Below are positions 16,938 through 26,369 of a stretch of 64,000 nt of DNA, one piece after another. The notes under the pieces were generated by a model. That model did not search any database. It was not told where the DNA came from and worked only from the letters and a program-made list of their open reading frames with translations. Position numbers and translations under genes: made by a program. This DNA is from Balneola sp. EhC07 (lineage in GTDB: Bacteria; Bacteroidota; Rhodothermia; Balneolales; Balneolaceae), in the NCBI RefSeq assembly GCF_001650905.1, contig NZ_LXYG01000020.1:1-64000 (forward strand). Direction: 5' to 3'. Numbering within the stretch: position 1 is the first letter of the stretch; the number at the start of each line of letters is the position of its first letter.

Positions 16938-17816
16938 TCAGTCAATCAACCTTTTCATGATTCCATCATAAACATCAATTCTACGGTCTCTGAAGAATGG
17001 CCATTCTCTTCGCTGACTTTCTATGGAGTTAAGATCGACCTCTGCAATAACGATTTCTTCTTTTTGTCCACCCTGTTTGAGAATTTCTCCAAATGGACCT
17101 GCGACAAAAGAGTTGCCCCAGAACTTGTTTCCTTTTTCTTTTCCTACTCTGTTTGTAACTGCTACAAAACATCCATTAGCAATAGCATGACTTCTCTGAA
17201 TAGTTATCCAGGCATCCATAAATATTTTTTTCTGCTTTCTGGTTTCTTTCTTCAGCATTCCAATCGCAGTTGGATAAAAAATGATCTCAGCGCCTTTCAG
17301 AGCTGTTATTCGGGCGGCTTCAGGATACCATTGATCCCAACAAATGAGCGCTCCGATCTTACCAAAAGCCGTATCAAAAACCTGAAATCCCGTTTCTTTA
17401 TCACCCGGAGTAAAATAATATTTCTCGTGAAAACCGGGATCGTCCGGAATATGCATCTTCCGATAGTTCCCTAAAACACTTCCATCTGCATCTATTACTA
17501 CCAGTGAGTTATGATAAACCCCCTGAGTTCTTTTCTCAAAGAATGGAGCTATTAGCACAACACCTAATTCTACAGATAAATCACTAAGCTCCTGAACCAG
17601 CTTTCCGTCAATTGGTTCTGCCCAATCAAAGTTTTTTTCATCATGCTGATTGCAGAAATAGATAGTATTAAAAAGCTCCTGTAGACAAATAATATTGGCC
17701 CCTTCTTCAGCAGCAGATCTTATCAATACTTTAGCTCTTTCTACATTTTGTGATGGGTCTATTTCACAATAAGTTTGTATCAAACCCAGCTTTATTACTC
17801 GTTTTTCATTTTCCAT
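16938..17816 (-). CDS. aguB: N-carbamoylputrescine amidase
   Basis: The 292-residue nitrilase-superfamily enzyme hydrolyses N-carbamoylputrescine to putrescine, CO2 and ammonia. The Glu-Lys-Cys triad is visible: E47 in CLQELF, K120 in YRKMHIPDD and C159 in ALICWDQWYPE. The CxxE-type context IPDDPGFHEKYYFTPGD is characteristic of AguB within the superfamily. It is the first gene of the aguB-aguA unit and begins 224 bases from the divergent pckA. Confidence 0.95.
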   Translation of the reverse strand: MENEKRVIKLGLIQTYCEIDPSQNVERAKVLIRSAAEEGANIICLQELFNTIYFCNQHDEKNFDWAEPIDGKLVQELSDLSVELGVVLIAPFFEKRTQGVYHNSLVVIDADGSVLGNYRKMHIPDDPGFHEKYYFTPGDKETGFQVFDTAFGKIGALICWDQWYPEAARITALKGAEIIFYPTAIGMLKKETRKQKKIFMDAWITIQRSHAIANGCFVAVTNRVGKEKGNKFWGNSFVAGPFGEILKQGGQKEEIVIAEVDLNSIESQRREWPFFRDRRIDVYDGIMKRLID

Positions 17817-17918
17817 ATCTAAAGTTACAAATTATCCGCTTTTTAAGGATTTTATTTTTCATTCAATCTTTAAAACCACTATGAATATTTAGGTATTTAA
17901 TCATCCTTCCCTTAATTA

Positions 17919-17932
17919 AAAAAGCGCTTCCA
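17919..17932. promoter_or_regulatory. LacI-family-like half-matching operator upstream of pckA
   Basis: The 14-mer AAAAAGCGCTTCCA agrees with the general LacI/GalR pattern TGNAANCGNTTNCA except for the first TG. It lies about 110 bases upstream of pckA and the same distance from aguB. A much better match lies before the TonB receptor at 34511. No LacI-type regulator gene is in the window, so this is only a candidate. Confidence 0.3.
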
Positions 17933-18040
17933 CAAACTTTCTTTAATGCCTAAGAAATTAAGGTTTAAATGGTTTTTTACTTAAAATTAGACAAGTAAAT
18001 CCTTAACTTTAAGGCTTCACTTAAAACTTCATTATTAAAA

Positions 18041-19648
18041 ATGACACCTAACTACGACAAGCACCCTAAAAGCAAGATCGGATTAGACTATTTAGGACTG
18101 GAGAGTAATAAAAATGTACACTGGAATTTATCGCCGGCAGAATTGTATGAAAGAGCTATTGCACGAGGAGAAGCTTTTCTTACTAAAGACCATGCACTGG
18201 TAGTACACACCGGGAAATTTACCGGTCGCTCCCCTAAAGACAAATTTATTGTTGACCAACCTTCCATTCATGATGACATAGATTGGGGTGATATCAATCA
18301 ACCAATTTCTGAAGAAGTATTTGATAAATTATTCAAGAAGGCTCAGAATTATCTTTCTGATAAAGAACTCTTTGTAAAAGATCTGCATTGCGGAGCTGAC
18401 AAAGCTACGCAACTTCAGGTGAGAGTAGTTAGTGAAGTTGCTTATCACGGGTTATTTGCTCATAACATGTTTCGTCGCCCAACTAACGATGAGCTTGTGA
18501 ATCATGAGCCTGAGTTTACAGTAATGGCAGCACCATTTCTGGAAGCAGACCCGACTGAAGACGGTACAAAATCCAGTACATTCATAATTTGTAATTTTGA
18601 GAAGAAGATCATCCTAATCGGAGGAACATTATACTCCGGAGAAGTTAAAAAGGGAATTTTTGGGGTAATGAATTACCTGCTTCCTAAAAAAGGAATTATG
18701 GCAATGCATTGTTCCGCTAACCATGATGAAAATGGTAAAACGGCTGTTTTCTTTGGTTTATCCGGAACGGGAAAAACAACACTTTCTGCCGATCCTGAAA
18801 AAACACTGATTGGTGATGATGAGCATGGCTGGAGTGATGATGGTGTTTTCAATTTCGAGGGTGGTTGTTATGCAAAAACGATCAATCTTTCTGAAGAAGG
18901 CGAGCCAATGATCTACGCAACCACCAAAATGCCGGGTACTATTTTAGAGAACGTTATTCTGGATGATAATCGCGAACCGGATTTCGATGATGTAAGTCTT
19001 ACTCAAAATACCAGATGTTCTTACCCGATCGATTTTATTCCTAATGCCAGCAAAACCGGAACGGGCGGACATCCGGAGAATATTATTTTCTTAACTGCAG
19101 ATGCTTTTGGTGTGCTCCCTCCTATTTCTAAACTGACACCTGAACAAGCTATGTATCACTTCATCAGTGGATACACAGCAAAAGTAGCAGGAACTGAACG
19201 TGGTGTTACTGAGCCTCAAGCTACTTTTTCAGCTTGCTTTGGTTCTCCTTTTATGCCTTTACATCCTACTGAATATGCTGAGTTGCTTGCTGAAAAGATC
19301 AGAAAGCATGGATCTCAAGTTTGGTTGGTAAATACAGGATGGACCGGCGGTGCTTATGGTGAGGGTTCCAGAATGAAGCTTTCTCATACACGCAGAATGC
19401 TTAGTGAAGCAATAGCAGGCAATCTTGAAAATGCAGTTTATACCAAGGATTCGATTTTTGGGGTTGAAGTTCCAACTGCTGTAGATGGTGTACCTTCTGA
19501 AGTACTAATTCCAAGAAACACCTGGAAAAGTGCTGACGAATATGACATCAAAGCGAAAAAGCTTGCCAAAATGTTCGTAGACAACTTTAAGAGGTTTGAA
19601 TCTGAAGCTAGTGATGCATTATTGGCAGCAGCTCCAAAAGGAGACTGA
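18041..19648 (+). CDS. pckA: ATP-dependent phosphoenolpyruvate carboxykinase
   Basis: The 535-residue enzyme converts oxaloacetate and ATP to phosphoenolpyruvate, CO2 and ADP, the entry step of gluconeogenesis. The P-loop GLSGTGKTT is at 239-247 (K245), preceded by the substrate and metal-binding region around HTGKFTGRSP (56-65) and YSGEVKKGIFG (198-208), and followed by the kinase-2 motif LIGDDEHGW (256-264). Length and motif order match the ATP-type family. It is a single-gene unit with its own terminator at 19679-19709 and a long AT-rich leader that may hold a LacI-type operator. Confidence 0.97.
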   Translation: MTPNYDKHPKSKIGLDYLGLESNKNVHWNLSPAELYERAIARGEAFLTKDHALVVHTGKFTGRSPKDKFIVDQPSIHDDIDWGDINQPISEEVFDKLFKKAQNYLSDKELFVKDLHCGADKATQLQVRVVSEVAYHGLFAHNMFRRPTNDELVNHEPEFTVMAAPFLEADPTEDGTKSSTFIICNFEKKIILIGGTLYSGEVKKGIFGVMNYLLPKKGIMAMHCSANHDENGKTAVFFGLSGTGKTTLSADPEKTLIGDDEHGWSDDGVFNFEGGCYAKTINLSEEGEPMIYATTKMPGTILENVILDDNREPDFDDVSLTQNTRCSYPIDFIPNASKTGTGGHPENIIFLTADAFGVLPPISKLTPEQAMYHFISGYTAKVAGTERGVTEPQATFSACFGSPFMPLHPTEYAELLAEKIRKHGSQVWLVNTGWTGGAYGEGSRMKLSHTRRMLSEAIAGNLENAVYTKDSIFGVEVPTAVDGVPSEVLIPRNTWKSADEYDIKAKKLAKMFVDNFKRFESEASDALLAAAPKGD

Positions 19649-19678
19649 GTTTATTTAATTTCAGTCTGAAGTCTTTCA

Positions 19679-19709
19679 AAGCCCATTCTGTTCAGGATGG
19701 GCTTTTTTT
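19679..19709 (+). terminator. Intrinsic terminator of pckA
   Basis: AAGCCCATTCTG pairs with CAGGATGGGCTT (one G-T wobble) around a two-base loop, followed by a seven-T run. It lies 31 bases after the pckA stop. Confidence 0.85.
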
Positions 19710-19723
19710 ATTTAAATGAATTA

Positions 19724-19754
19724 ATACGTATTTTATGATAAAATTCATACGTAT
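19724..19754 (+). promoter_or_regulatory. Two-site palindromic operator candidate for the toxin-antitoxin pair
   Basis: Two copies of the self-complementary octamer ATACGTAT are centred 23 bases apart, about two helical turns. The second overlaps the antitoxin start codon. This spacing is typical of operators bound cooperatively by ribbon-helix-helix antitoxins, so autoregulation is likely. No Shine-Dalgarno is seen upstream. Confidence 0.5.
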
Positions 19755-20034
19755 GAAAACGAAACTTACATTAAGCCTCGAAGAAGATGTTATAAAGCAG
19801 GCGAAAGCTTACGCAAAGGATCAGGAAACTTCGATTTCTAGCCTCGTTGAGAACTACCTGAAAGTCATTACTTCTGCTAAAAGAAAAGAAGGAGAGCAAT
19901 TAAAAATTGAAGAAGAATCTGTGAATTACAAATCTGAAAATACTCCTATCGTTCAAAGGTTGAGAGGAATTCTTGATCCAGATAAAGTTACAGGTCACGA
20001 ACGCTATGATTATTTAATGGAAAAACATAAATGA
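19753..20034 (+). CDS. Antitoxin, ribbon-helix-helix-like (DUF6364 type)
   Basis: From the ATG at 19753 the protein is 93 residues; an ATG at 19735 would add six. The N-terminus KTKLTLSLEEDVIKQAKAYA gives the beta-strand and first helix of a ribbon-helix-helix or DUF6364 fold, and SISSLVENYLKVI gives the second helix. A charged, flexible tail follows, which normally wraps the toxin. It overlaps the PIN-toxin gene by 4 bases (ATGA), the classic coupled arrangement. The ATACGTAT pair over its start suggests self-repression. Confidence 0.8.
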   Translation: MKTKLTLSLEEDVIKQAKAYAKDQETSISSLVENYLKVITSAKRKEGEQLKIEEESVNYKSENTPIVQRLRGILDPDKVTGHERYDYLMEKHK

Positions 20035-20444
20035 CTAAGACATTTATAGATTCTGATATTTTCCTGGATGTAATTCTAGATCGAAAACCTTATGCAAAGA
20101 ATTCCTCTAAAATATTTGATCAAGCCATTTATAAAAATATATCTTTGTACACTTCTGCCGTTTGTTTTGCTAACATTTATTACATAGCTAGCAAAAACAT
20201 AGGAAAGGTAAAAGCAAAAAAGCTAATTACTGAATTCAAAACATTATTTGAAGTAATTCCTACTTCTGATCGGGCTATCCATTTAGCAATACAATCTTCT
20301 TTTACTGATATTGAAGATGCAATTCAATATTTCACGGCTCTAGAAAACAGATTAGATTTGATTATAACCAGAAATAAAAAACACTTTAAATTATCTGAAA
20401 TACCCGTACTTAGTCCGACTCAGTATTTAGCAACTTTGATCTAA
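20031..20444 (+). CDS. PIN-domain RNase toxin (PIN_3 type)
   Basis: The 137-residue protein has the acidic residues of a PIN nuclease: D7 in [10 protein letters not shown], the E95/D96 pair in [12 protein letters not shown] and TRN at 113-115 following LIITRN. PIN toxins of VapC-like systems cleave tRNA or rRNA with Mg2+. It is paired with the upstream antitoxin, overlapping by 4 bases, and ends overlapping prfA tail-to-tail by 4 bases, so there is no space for a terminator. The RNA target cannot be told from sequence. Confidence 0.85.
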   Translation: MTKTFIDSDIFLDVILDRKPYAKNSSKIFDQAIYKNISLYTSAVCFANIYYIASKNIGKVKAKKLITEFKTLFEVIPTSDRAIHLAIQSSFTDIEDAIQYFTALENRLDLIITRNKKHFKLSEIPVLSPTQYLATLI

Positions 20445-21520
20445 TCTTCTACCAACTCGTTCAGTTTATCCAGATTATCCTGAACACGGAGTGCATCAAT
20501 GGCTTCGTGAAGATCACCTTTCATGATGTTATCTAAATTATACAGCGTAAGATTAATTCTGTGATCGGTAAATCGTCCTTGTGGGAAATTATAAGTCCGG
20601 ATCTTAGCGGAACGATCCCCTGTAGAAACCTGACTTTTTCTTTCGGCCGCTCTCGCCTTTTCTTTCTTTTCCAGTTCAATATCATACATCTTTGAACGAA
20701 GCATGGTCATTGCTTTCTCTTTATTCTGATGCTGTGAACGCTCTTCCTGACATTCTACTACAATTCCGGTTGGCTCATGCGTAATTCTGATTGCGGAATC
20801 CGTTTTGTTTACATGCTGACCACCAGCTCCACTTGCCCGAAAAGTATCAATTCTCAGATCTGCTGTGTTGATATCAACATCTACTTCTTCTACTTCAGGA
20901 AGTACTGCTACCGTTGCAGCTGATGTATGCACCCTGCCCTGACTTTCAGTTGCAGGAACTCTTTGTACCCGGTGAACTCCTGATTCATACTTCATCTTCC
21001 CGAAAACTTCATTTCCTTCCAACGAAAACACAATTTCTTTGTAGCCGCCTTTATCTGATTCAGTGATGCTCATTAAACTCATTTTCCAATTTTGAGAATC
21101 AGCATAACGTCTGTACATATCAAACAGATCTCCCGCAAAAATAGCAGCCTCGTCTCCTCCCGTACCGGCTCTGACTTCAATAATAGCATTTTTTGAGTCT
21201 TCAGGATCTTTCGGAACCAACTTCATTTTGATGTCATCTTCAAGCTTCGCTAATTGCTCCTTGATCTCTTTGTTTTCATCTTTAGCCATTTCGGTGATCT
21301 CTGCATCCTCATCCATCTCGATGAGTTCTTTGTTGCCCTCTTGCCTGTCATGCAGATCTTTCCAACTATCGTAATCTTGTACTAATTCTTCGAGATCGCT
21401 TCTCTCTTTAGTTAGCTCAGTATATTTATCAGGATCATCAAAAACCGAAGGATCGCTCATTGCTGCGTTCACTTCTTCAAATCTTGATTTTATCTGCTTT
21501 AATTTTTCTTCTATATCCAT
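20441..21520 (-). CDS. prfA: Peptide chain release factor 1
   Basis: The 359-residue protein recognises UAA and UAG and hydrolyses peptidyl-tRNA. The stop-codon recognition tripeptide PAT is at 189-191 ([14 protein letters not shown]), distinguishing RF1 from RF2, and the catalytic GGQ is at 233-235. The long N-terminal helical domain is complete. It stands alone, converging with the PIN-toxin gene. Confidence 0.97.
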   Translation of the reverse strand: MDIEEKLKQIKSRFEEVNAAMSDPSVFDDPDKYTELTKERSDLEELVQDYDSWKDLHDRQEGNKELIEMDEDAEITEMAKDENKEIKEQLAKLEDDIKMKLVPKDPEDSKNAIIEVRAGTGGDEAAIFAGDLFDMYRRYADSQNWKMSLMSITESDKGGYKEIVFSLEGNEVFGKMKYESGVHRVQRVPATESQGRVHTSAATVAVLPEVEEVDVDINTADLRIDTFRASGAGGQHVNKTDSAIRITHEPTGIVVECQEERSQHQNKEKAMTMLRSKMYDIELEKKEKARAAERKSQVSTGDRSAKIRTYNFPQGRFTDHRINLTLYNLDNIMKGDLHEAIDALRVQDNLDKLNELVED

Positions 21521-21566
21521 TTACTATCTGTCGAGTACTTTTATTTATAAGGTAAGAATATAGAAG

Positions 21567-21929
21567 TTAGGAGTTAAGAATCTTTTTTCGATAAGCTCTG
21601 AGCATTTTACTTACTTCCATTAGATTTGAGATTAATACTCCTGTCTCAGCATAGTTAAGATCCTGACATAAAATCAAATAGTAATGACACTCTTCCAGCG
21701 ATCCCTGAGATATATTATAGAATCTGGCTTTATCTTTATCAGTTCTTTTCCTAAATCCTTCAGCGATATTTGCCGCAATTGAAACTGCCGCTCTTCTTAG
21801 TTGCGAAGTTAAACCATAAATCTCTGTCTTTGGAAAATTTTCTGACATTCTATAAACATCCAAAACAAATTGGTGAGACTTTTGCCAAACAATCAGATCT
21901 TTAAAACTTTGTGCTGGCGTATTATTCAT
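21567..21929 (-). CDS. Four-helix-bundle protein (S23/IVP family)
   Basis: The 120-residue protein belongs to the TIGR02436 four-helix-bundle family, first known from sequences inserted in 23S rRNA genes. The signature is FKDLIVWQKSHQFVLDVY at the start and LRRAAVSIAANIAEGF near 44-59, followed by SLEECHYYLIL. Here it stands outside any rRNA gene, upstream of prfA and on its strand, with a 46-base gap. The conserved Arg/Asn/Glu residues suggest nucleic-acid or protein binding, but the function is unknown. Free-standing copies are scattered among many Bacteroidota genomes. Confidence 0.85.
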   Translation of the reverse strand: MNNTPAQSFKDLIVWQKSHQFVLDVYRMSENFPKTEIYGLTSQLRRAAVSIAANIAEGFRKRTDKDKARFYNISQGSLEECHYYLILCQDLNYAETGVLISNLMEVSKMLRAYRKKILNS

Positions 21930-21997
21930 AATATCCTCCTACATTCTAAATTTTACTTTCTGTATCTTAAGTTTAAAACAACCAAAATCTATTAAAG

Positions 21998-23155
21998 TTG
22001 ATAAATTCATTAAAAGCAACAACAAAACTCGGTTTTTTAGGGGCCGGACAACTAGCACGAATGAGTGCTCTCGAAGCTTTCAAATTAGGAATTCAGGTTG
22101 CTGTTTTTTCTGATCGGACTGAGAACGAACCCGTTCAGTTTATGACTCCATTCTCTACTTCAGGCTCTTTTGATTCTGTTGATGATATGGTTGAATTTGC
22201 TAAAGGATGTGATGTTATCACTTTAGAAAATGAGTTCATCAGTTCCGAAATTCTTCAGGAAGTTCAGGATAAAAGCGGTACTCCGATCTTTCCATCCCCA
22301 AAAAGTTTTTCACTGATCGAGAATAAGCTGATCGAAAAACAAACCTTTGAAAATGCCGGGATACCGGTTACTCCTTATAAACTGGTTAGATCAGGATCAG
22401 ATCTGAAAGAATTCGGGAACACACACGGCTGGCCTTATTTGCTGAAATCTTCCAAAGGCGGTTACGATGGTTATGGAAATGATACCGTTCGGGATCTCGA
22501 ATCAGCAAGAGAAGGATTTGAAAAACTTGGCGGTAACAAAGACCGAGATATATTAGCGGAAGCATTTGTGCCGTTTACTAAAGAAATAGCCGTTCAGGTT
22601 GCTCGAAATGAAATAGGAACTGTAGTTTATCCTTGTTGTGAAACGGTGCAGGAGAATCATATTTGTGTAGCTGTTCTGTCTCCCGCTCCGATTGAAGAAA
22701 AGTATCAGAAAAAAGCTCAGGAACTTGCTGTAAAAGCAGTTGAAGCTATTGACGGAAAAGGAATCTATGCTTTCGAATTTTTTCTGACAGAAGATGGTAA
22801 TATTCTTTTAAATGAATCTGCTCCAAGACCACACAACTCCGGGCATTATACTATTGAGGGATGCATTGCTTCCCAGTTTGAAAATCATGTACGGGCTGTA
22901 CTTGGACTTCCGCTTGGTTCAACTAAAATGAACGCTCCGGCTGTTGCGATGATCAATTTACTGGGAACACATAATCGTCCGACAGAAGCTGATAACATTC
23001 AAAAGGGATTAGAAATTGAAAACGGACATCTTCATGTTTATGGAAAAGTACAGAGTAAAGTAGGTAGAAAAATGGCTCACTACACTTTGCTTGGGGATGA
23101 TTTAGAGAAAATTTTTCATCTAGCTAAAGAATCAACCAAAAATATTGAGATCTAA
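21998..23155 (+). CDS. purK: N5-carboxyaminoimidazole ribonucleotide synthase
   Basis: The 385-residue ATP-grasp enzyme carboxylates aminoimidazole ribonucleotide with bicarbonate and ATP; PurE then rearranges the product. The N-terminus KLGFLGAGQLARM and the stretches PSPKSFSLIENKLIEK, YLLKSSKGGYDGYGN, FEFFLTEDGNILLNE and PRPHNSGHYTIEGC are typical of PurK. The only start that includes GAGQLARM without truncation is TTG at 21998. It ends overlapping the barrel gene on the other strand by 4 bases. Its partner purE is 2.7 kb downstream, on the far side of a two-gene cassette. Confidence 0.95.
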   Translation: MINSLKATTKLGFLGAGQLARMSALEAFKLGIQVAVFSDRTENEPVQFMTPFSTSGSFDSVDDMVEFAKGCDVITLENEFISSEILQEVQDKSGTPIFPSPKSFSLIENKLIEKQTFENAGIPVTPYKLVRSGSDLKEFGNTHGWPYLLKSSKGGYDGYGNDTVRDLESAREGFEKLGGNKDRDILAEAFVPFTKEIAVQVARNEIGTVVYPCCETVQENHICVAVLSPAPIEEKYQKKAQELAVKAVEAIDGKGIYAFEFFLTEDGNILLNESAPRPHNSGHYTIEGCIASQFENHVRAVLGLPLGSTKMNAPAVAMINLLGTHNRPTEADNIQKGLEIENGHLHVYGKVQSKVGRKMAHYTLLGDDLEKIFHLAKESTKNIEI

Positions 23156-25101
23156 AACAGAAAACTTGTCTTTAGAAAAAAAGTAAATCTGTGTTCTCGA
23201 CTAAGTGGGTTTTTCCTGTAAAACTGATCTGTAATATTTCTAAGATCAATACTAAAAGCGAGCTTTTCTTCCCATAAATATTTCTTAAAACCCAAATCCA
23301 AAAGAGCTCTGGTATTGAAGTTCGTATCATAACTGTACGTAGATACAGTACCAAATCTCTGCAATCTAATTTCTTTACCATCTAAAGATTCTAAATTAGC
23401 CCAACTTGTACGTGACTGTATCTGAAGCCTTGCCCAAATTTTTAAAGAACTTTCAGGCTTCCAATTGATTGAGTATATAAATTTATGCTTTGGTAACATC
23501 GAAAAAAACTTCCTATTACCAGAAACTTGTCGGCTCCATGTAAACCTAAGTTCTTGAAAAGTTTTATTATGGTTCAGGTTAATCCTTATTGGAATTCTAA
23601 AAAAGTCTGCGCTGTAATTATTAATGAAATCTAACGATTCTGGAAAAATTTCCCCTTTTTCATTTAAGTTCAGATCTATATCAGCAAAGTACTCGTTAAC
23701 ATGCTTTGAAAACACTGCTGAGACTGATAGTAACAAATTCTCTTTTTTTGTTTTCCAACCAAATCTTATATCCTTATAAATAGGGTTGTATGTAAGCTGA
23801 ACATCATCAAAAGCAGATAGTGTATCGCTACCAAACCCTTTTTTTGCTATCCAATACCATATACTATTGTCTTCAGCTGGTGAACGTTGTGAATAAGAGC
23901 CCTCCGTATAAAAAGTATTAGTATTAGATACTTTATAATTCAACCCAGTATGATTCTTTAAGTCATAATCTTCATTTCGACTTAACTTACCGGAATAAAA
24001 CACGCTAATTTTTTTTGAAAGTTGATAATCTATAAAATAAACAGAGCTAATATTATTCATATTTAATCTGTTTCCTGACAAATCATCCTTCAAAGAAAAA
24101 AACTTATACTCTAAACCAATCTGTGCAATTCCTCTTTGAAATTTCTGGTTTATTGATGTTTTCAGGCTAGTAATATCTTGGTTCCAACTAACCCATAGAT
24201 CATCCTTATTCGGGTAATTTTCTAGTCTCTGCTGATTGTAACCTGCTTGATAAGAAAATGATAAATCCTTAAGTATCTCCCCGTTGCCTTGAATTGAGGC
24301 ATAACTAAAATTTCTACTTACAGGTACTTCGGAAGTGTAAACCTCTGTATAAATAAAATCTTCCGCTTCAGAAGTACCAGCCAAAATTTCATGGTTAAAA
24401 ACCTCACCACTATAATCCAGCTTTAGAAATCCTGAGTTCTTAATAATCTTAACTTGACTTGTTGGGGTAACTGTGTGTTTAAAGGGTTTTAGTCGAGCAT
24501 AGGCTAACAGATTATCTGTTAATGGATGGGTTGTATGTGAGCCTCCAACTTTTATCCCAAATTTGTTATCTCTATAAGATATTTGTCCGTTAATAAATGG
24601 ACCAATTCGTTCACTATTAGGAGAAATATGTTCTGTATAAGCGTATGGGCCGGGATCTCCTGAATTACTTCCAAAACTAATACTTCCTTCTGATCTTAGC
24701 CCCTCTTCATTATCTTTCATATACAGAAAAACCCCTCCTTTTTCTGTAAATACTCCTTCATAAACCATAGGTTTTTCAATTATAACCACAGAATCTAATT
24801 GAGAAATATCAAAAGGAATTATATGTAAGCTATTCGTCCCCCATGCTTCTGTTTCTACTTGAACACCGTTTATATAAACCGGCCACCAAGCACCTCCAAT
24901 TCCTGCAAGACCATTTCTTGAAAATTGAATATTTGCATCATCATTTGTTGAATTGACCCAATTGGAAGAAATAGAAAAAAGATCGAACCATGTTTCTAAT
25001 TCAATCCTAAGTAAATCCTCTGATTTCCATGTTGTTTTTTGTCCAAAACCAATGTTTTGAAATACTACTACAAAAAAAAATAAAATAATTGATTCCTTCA
25101 C
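23152..25101 (-). CDS. TonB-dependent-receptor-like outer-membrane protein
   Basis: The 649-residue protein has a signal peptide ending near IGFGQ and then a short plug-like region to about 140, with PVYINGVQVETE and the strands VVIIEKPMVYEG and GGVFLYM, which resemble a TonB receptor plug. The rest is a long series of amphipathic strands ending with KTSFLF, as in 22-stranded barrels. No CarboxypepD_reg domain is present, and I cannot place a TonB box with confidence. It overlaps its upstream partner by 4 bases (GTGA start), so the two are probably co-translated. Base composition looks more AT-rich than the flanking pur genes. The ligand is unknown. Confidence 0.6.
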   Translation of the reverse strand: MKESIILFFFVVVFQNIGFGQKTTWKSEDLLRIELETWFDLFSISSNWVNSTNDDANIQFSRNGLAGIGGAWWPVYINGVQVETEAWGTNSLHIIPFDISQLDSVVIIEKPMVYEGVFTEKGGVFLYMKDNEEGLRSEGSISFGSNSGDPGPYAYTEHISPNSERIGPFINGQISYRDNKFGIKVGGSHTTHPLTDNLLAYARLKPFKHTVTPTSQVKIIKNSGFLKLDYSGEVFNHEILAGTSEAEDFIYTEVYTSEVPVSRNFSYASIQGNGEILKDLSFSYQAGYNQQRLENYPNKDDLWVSWNQDITSLKTSINQKFQRGIAQIGLEYKFFSLKDDLSGNRLNMNNISSVYFIDYQLSKKISVFYSGKLSRNEDYDLKNHTGLNYKVSNTNTFYTEGSYSQRSPAEDNSIWYWIAKKGFGSDTLSAFDDVQLTYNPIYKDIRFGWKTKKENLLLSVSAVFSKHVNEYFADIDLNLNEKGEIFPESLDFINNYSADFFRIPIRINLNHNKTFQELRFTWSRQVSGNRKFFSMLPKHKFIYSINWKPESSLKIWARLQIQSRTSWANLESLDGKEIRLQRFGTVSTYSYDTNFNTRALLDLGFKKYLWEEKLAFSIDLRNITDQFYRKNPLSREHRFTFFLKTSFLF

Positions 25102-25718
25102 TTCAATATTTTTTCTATGAAACTTGGAGTTTTAAACACGTGGTAAACCCCAAAGCCAACGTAATTCAATTGTATTTTTTTATTGGTGTAAATAATACTC
25201 CGACTAACCTCAATTTGTACACCCCAAAGTTCCGTAAATGAGTACTTTAAGTCGGAACTAAATAAGAATCCTACTTCATTTTCTAAACCATCACTAGCAA
25301 ATCCTTCTTGAGCAAATCTTTTTTGTTCTTCTGTTAATTCTTCAAAACTAAATATTGAAAAAAGAAGACCAATAGAACCTCCAATACTTACATTTTCTAA
25401 TATATCTTTACTCAACCCAAAACCGACAGAAAGCTCATAATTTTTAAAGGAAGGAAGCTTCTCTTCTAAATTTGAAAAAGAATTGTATCTACCACTTAAA
25501 AACAAGCCTCCCATGTAGAATGGTGTTTCCAAATCTACTTGAAGTGCATTATTACCCTCCCAGAACTCATGAAAATCGGTTCTGTTAAAATTATTCAAGT
25601 ATGAAAAACCTAAACTGATTTGCTCAAAAGATTCGGTATTTTTTTGGGCAATAATATCATCGTACGATAAAAAAACTATTAATAGCCCTATATATAAGTA
25701 AAAATGTTTGAAACGCAA
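25098..25718 (-). CDS. Outer-membrane beta-barrel protein, partner of the receptor-like gene
   Basis: The 206-residue protein has a hydrophobic signal peptide (YIGLLIVFLSYDDIIAQ) and then alternating barrel-like strands such as EQISLGFSYLNNFNR and GVQIEVSRSIIYTNK. The start is TTG. It is translationally coupled to the receptor-like gene with a GTGA overlap, and both face away from purE. I recognise no family. A small barrel next to a TonB-like barrel suggests a shared surface role, but this is inference only. Confidence 0.5.
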   Translation of the reverse strand: MRFKHFYLYIGLLIVFLSYDDIIAQKNTESFEQISLGFSYLNNFNRTDFHEFWEGNNALQVDLETPFYMGGLFLSGRYNSFSNLEEKLPSFKNYELSVGFGLSKDILENVSIGGSIGLLFSIFSFEELTEEQKRFAQEGFASDGLENEVGFLFSSDLKYSFTELWGVQIEVSRSIIYTNKKIQLNYVGFGVYHVFKTPSFIEKILK

Positions 25719-25821
25719 TTTTCTAGTTTTTTATCTGAATTTCCGGTTTTATTATTGTGATCATCTCGTTATTTCCGCATCTTTTACAAGCCAAATATCC
25801 TAATAATAAAAACTAAAAGAT

Positions 25822-26313
25822 ATGAGCAATTCTAATCCAATCATCGGGGTAGTAATGGGCAGCGACAGCGACTGGCCAACCATGAAACAAGCAACAGACA
25901 TTCTGGATCAATTTGGTGTCAGCTACGAAAAGAAAGTGGTTTCTGCTCATCGTACCCCAAATGACATGGCTGATTATGGCGAAACAGCCCGTGACCGTGG
26001 ATTGAAAATAATTATAGCAGGAGCCGGTGGAGCCGCACATCTTCCGGGAATGCTGGCAAGTCATACTACTCTTCCTGTTATCGGTGTACCTATTCAAACT
26101 TCTGCCCTAGGTGGTTTGGACAGTCTGTATTCTATCGTTCAAATGCCCAATGGGATACCGGTTGCTACAGTAGCTATCGGTAAAGCACAAAATGCCGGGT
26201 TACTGGCGATAAGAATGTTAAGTATGAACGATTCCGGTATTTCAGATAAACTGGCTGATTACCATGCAAATCTAGCTGATGAGAGTAGAGAGAAAACTAA
26301 AAACCTTAGCTAA
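25822..26313 (+). CDS. purE: N5-carboxyaminoimidazole ribonucleotide mutase
   Basis: The 163-residue class I PurE rearranges N5-CAIR to [17 protein letters not shown] at 8-20 and the catalytic-region SAHRTPND at about 41-48 are intact, as are [11 protein letters not shown] and [18 protein letters not shown]. It is separated from purK by the AT-rich two-gene cassette on the opposite strand. The next gene starts 56 bases downstream. Confidence 0.96.
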   Translation: MSNSNPIIGVVMGSDSDWPTMKQATDILDQFGVSYEKKVVSAHRTPNDMADYGETARDRGLKIIIAGAGGAAHLPGMLASHTTLPVIGVPIQTSALGGLDSLYSIVQMPNGIPVATVAIGKAQNAGLLAIRMLSMNDSGISDKLADYHANLADESREKTKNLS

Positions 26314-26369
26314 ACTTATTCTTTTTTCGCACGTATTTTCATCAGGTTTCAACGAATCTGATTAACTAC

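Noticed and set aside
16914-17474. 186-residue plus-strand frame over aguB
   Set aside because: It is a shadow of a clear nitrilase-family gene, and its residues look random.
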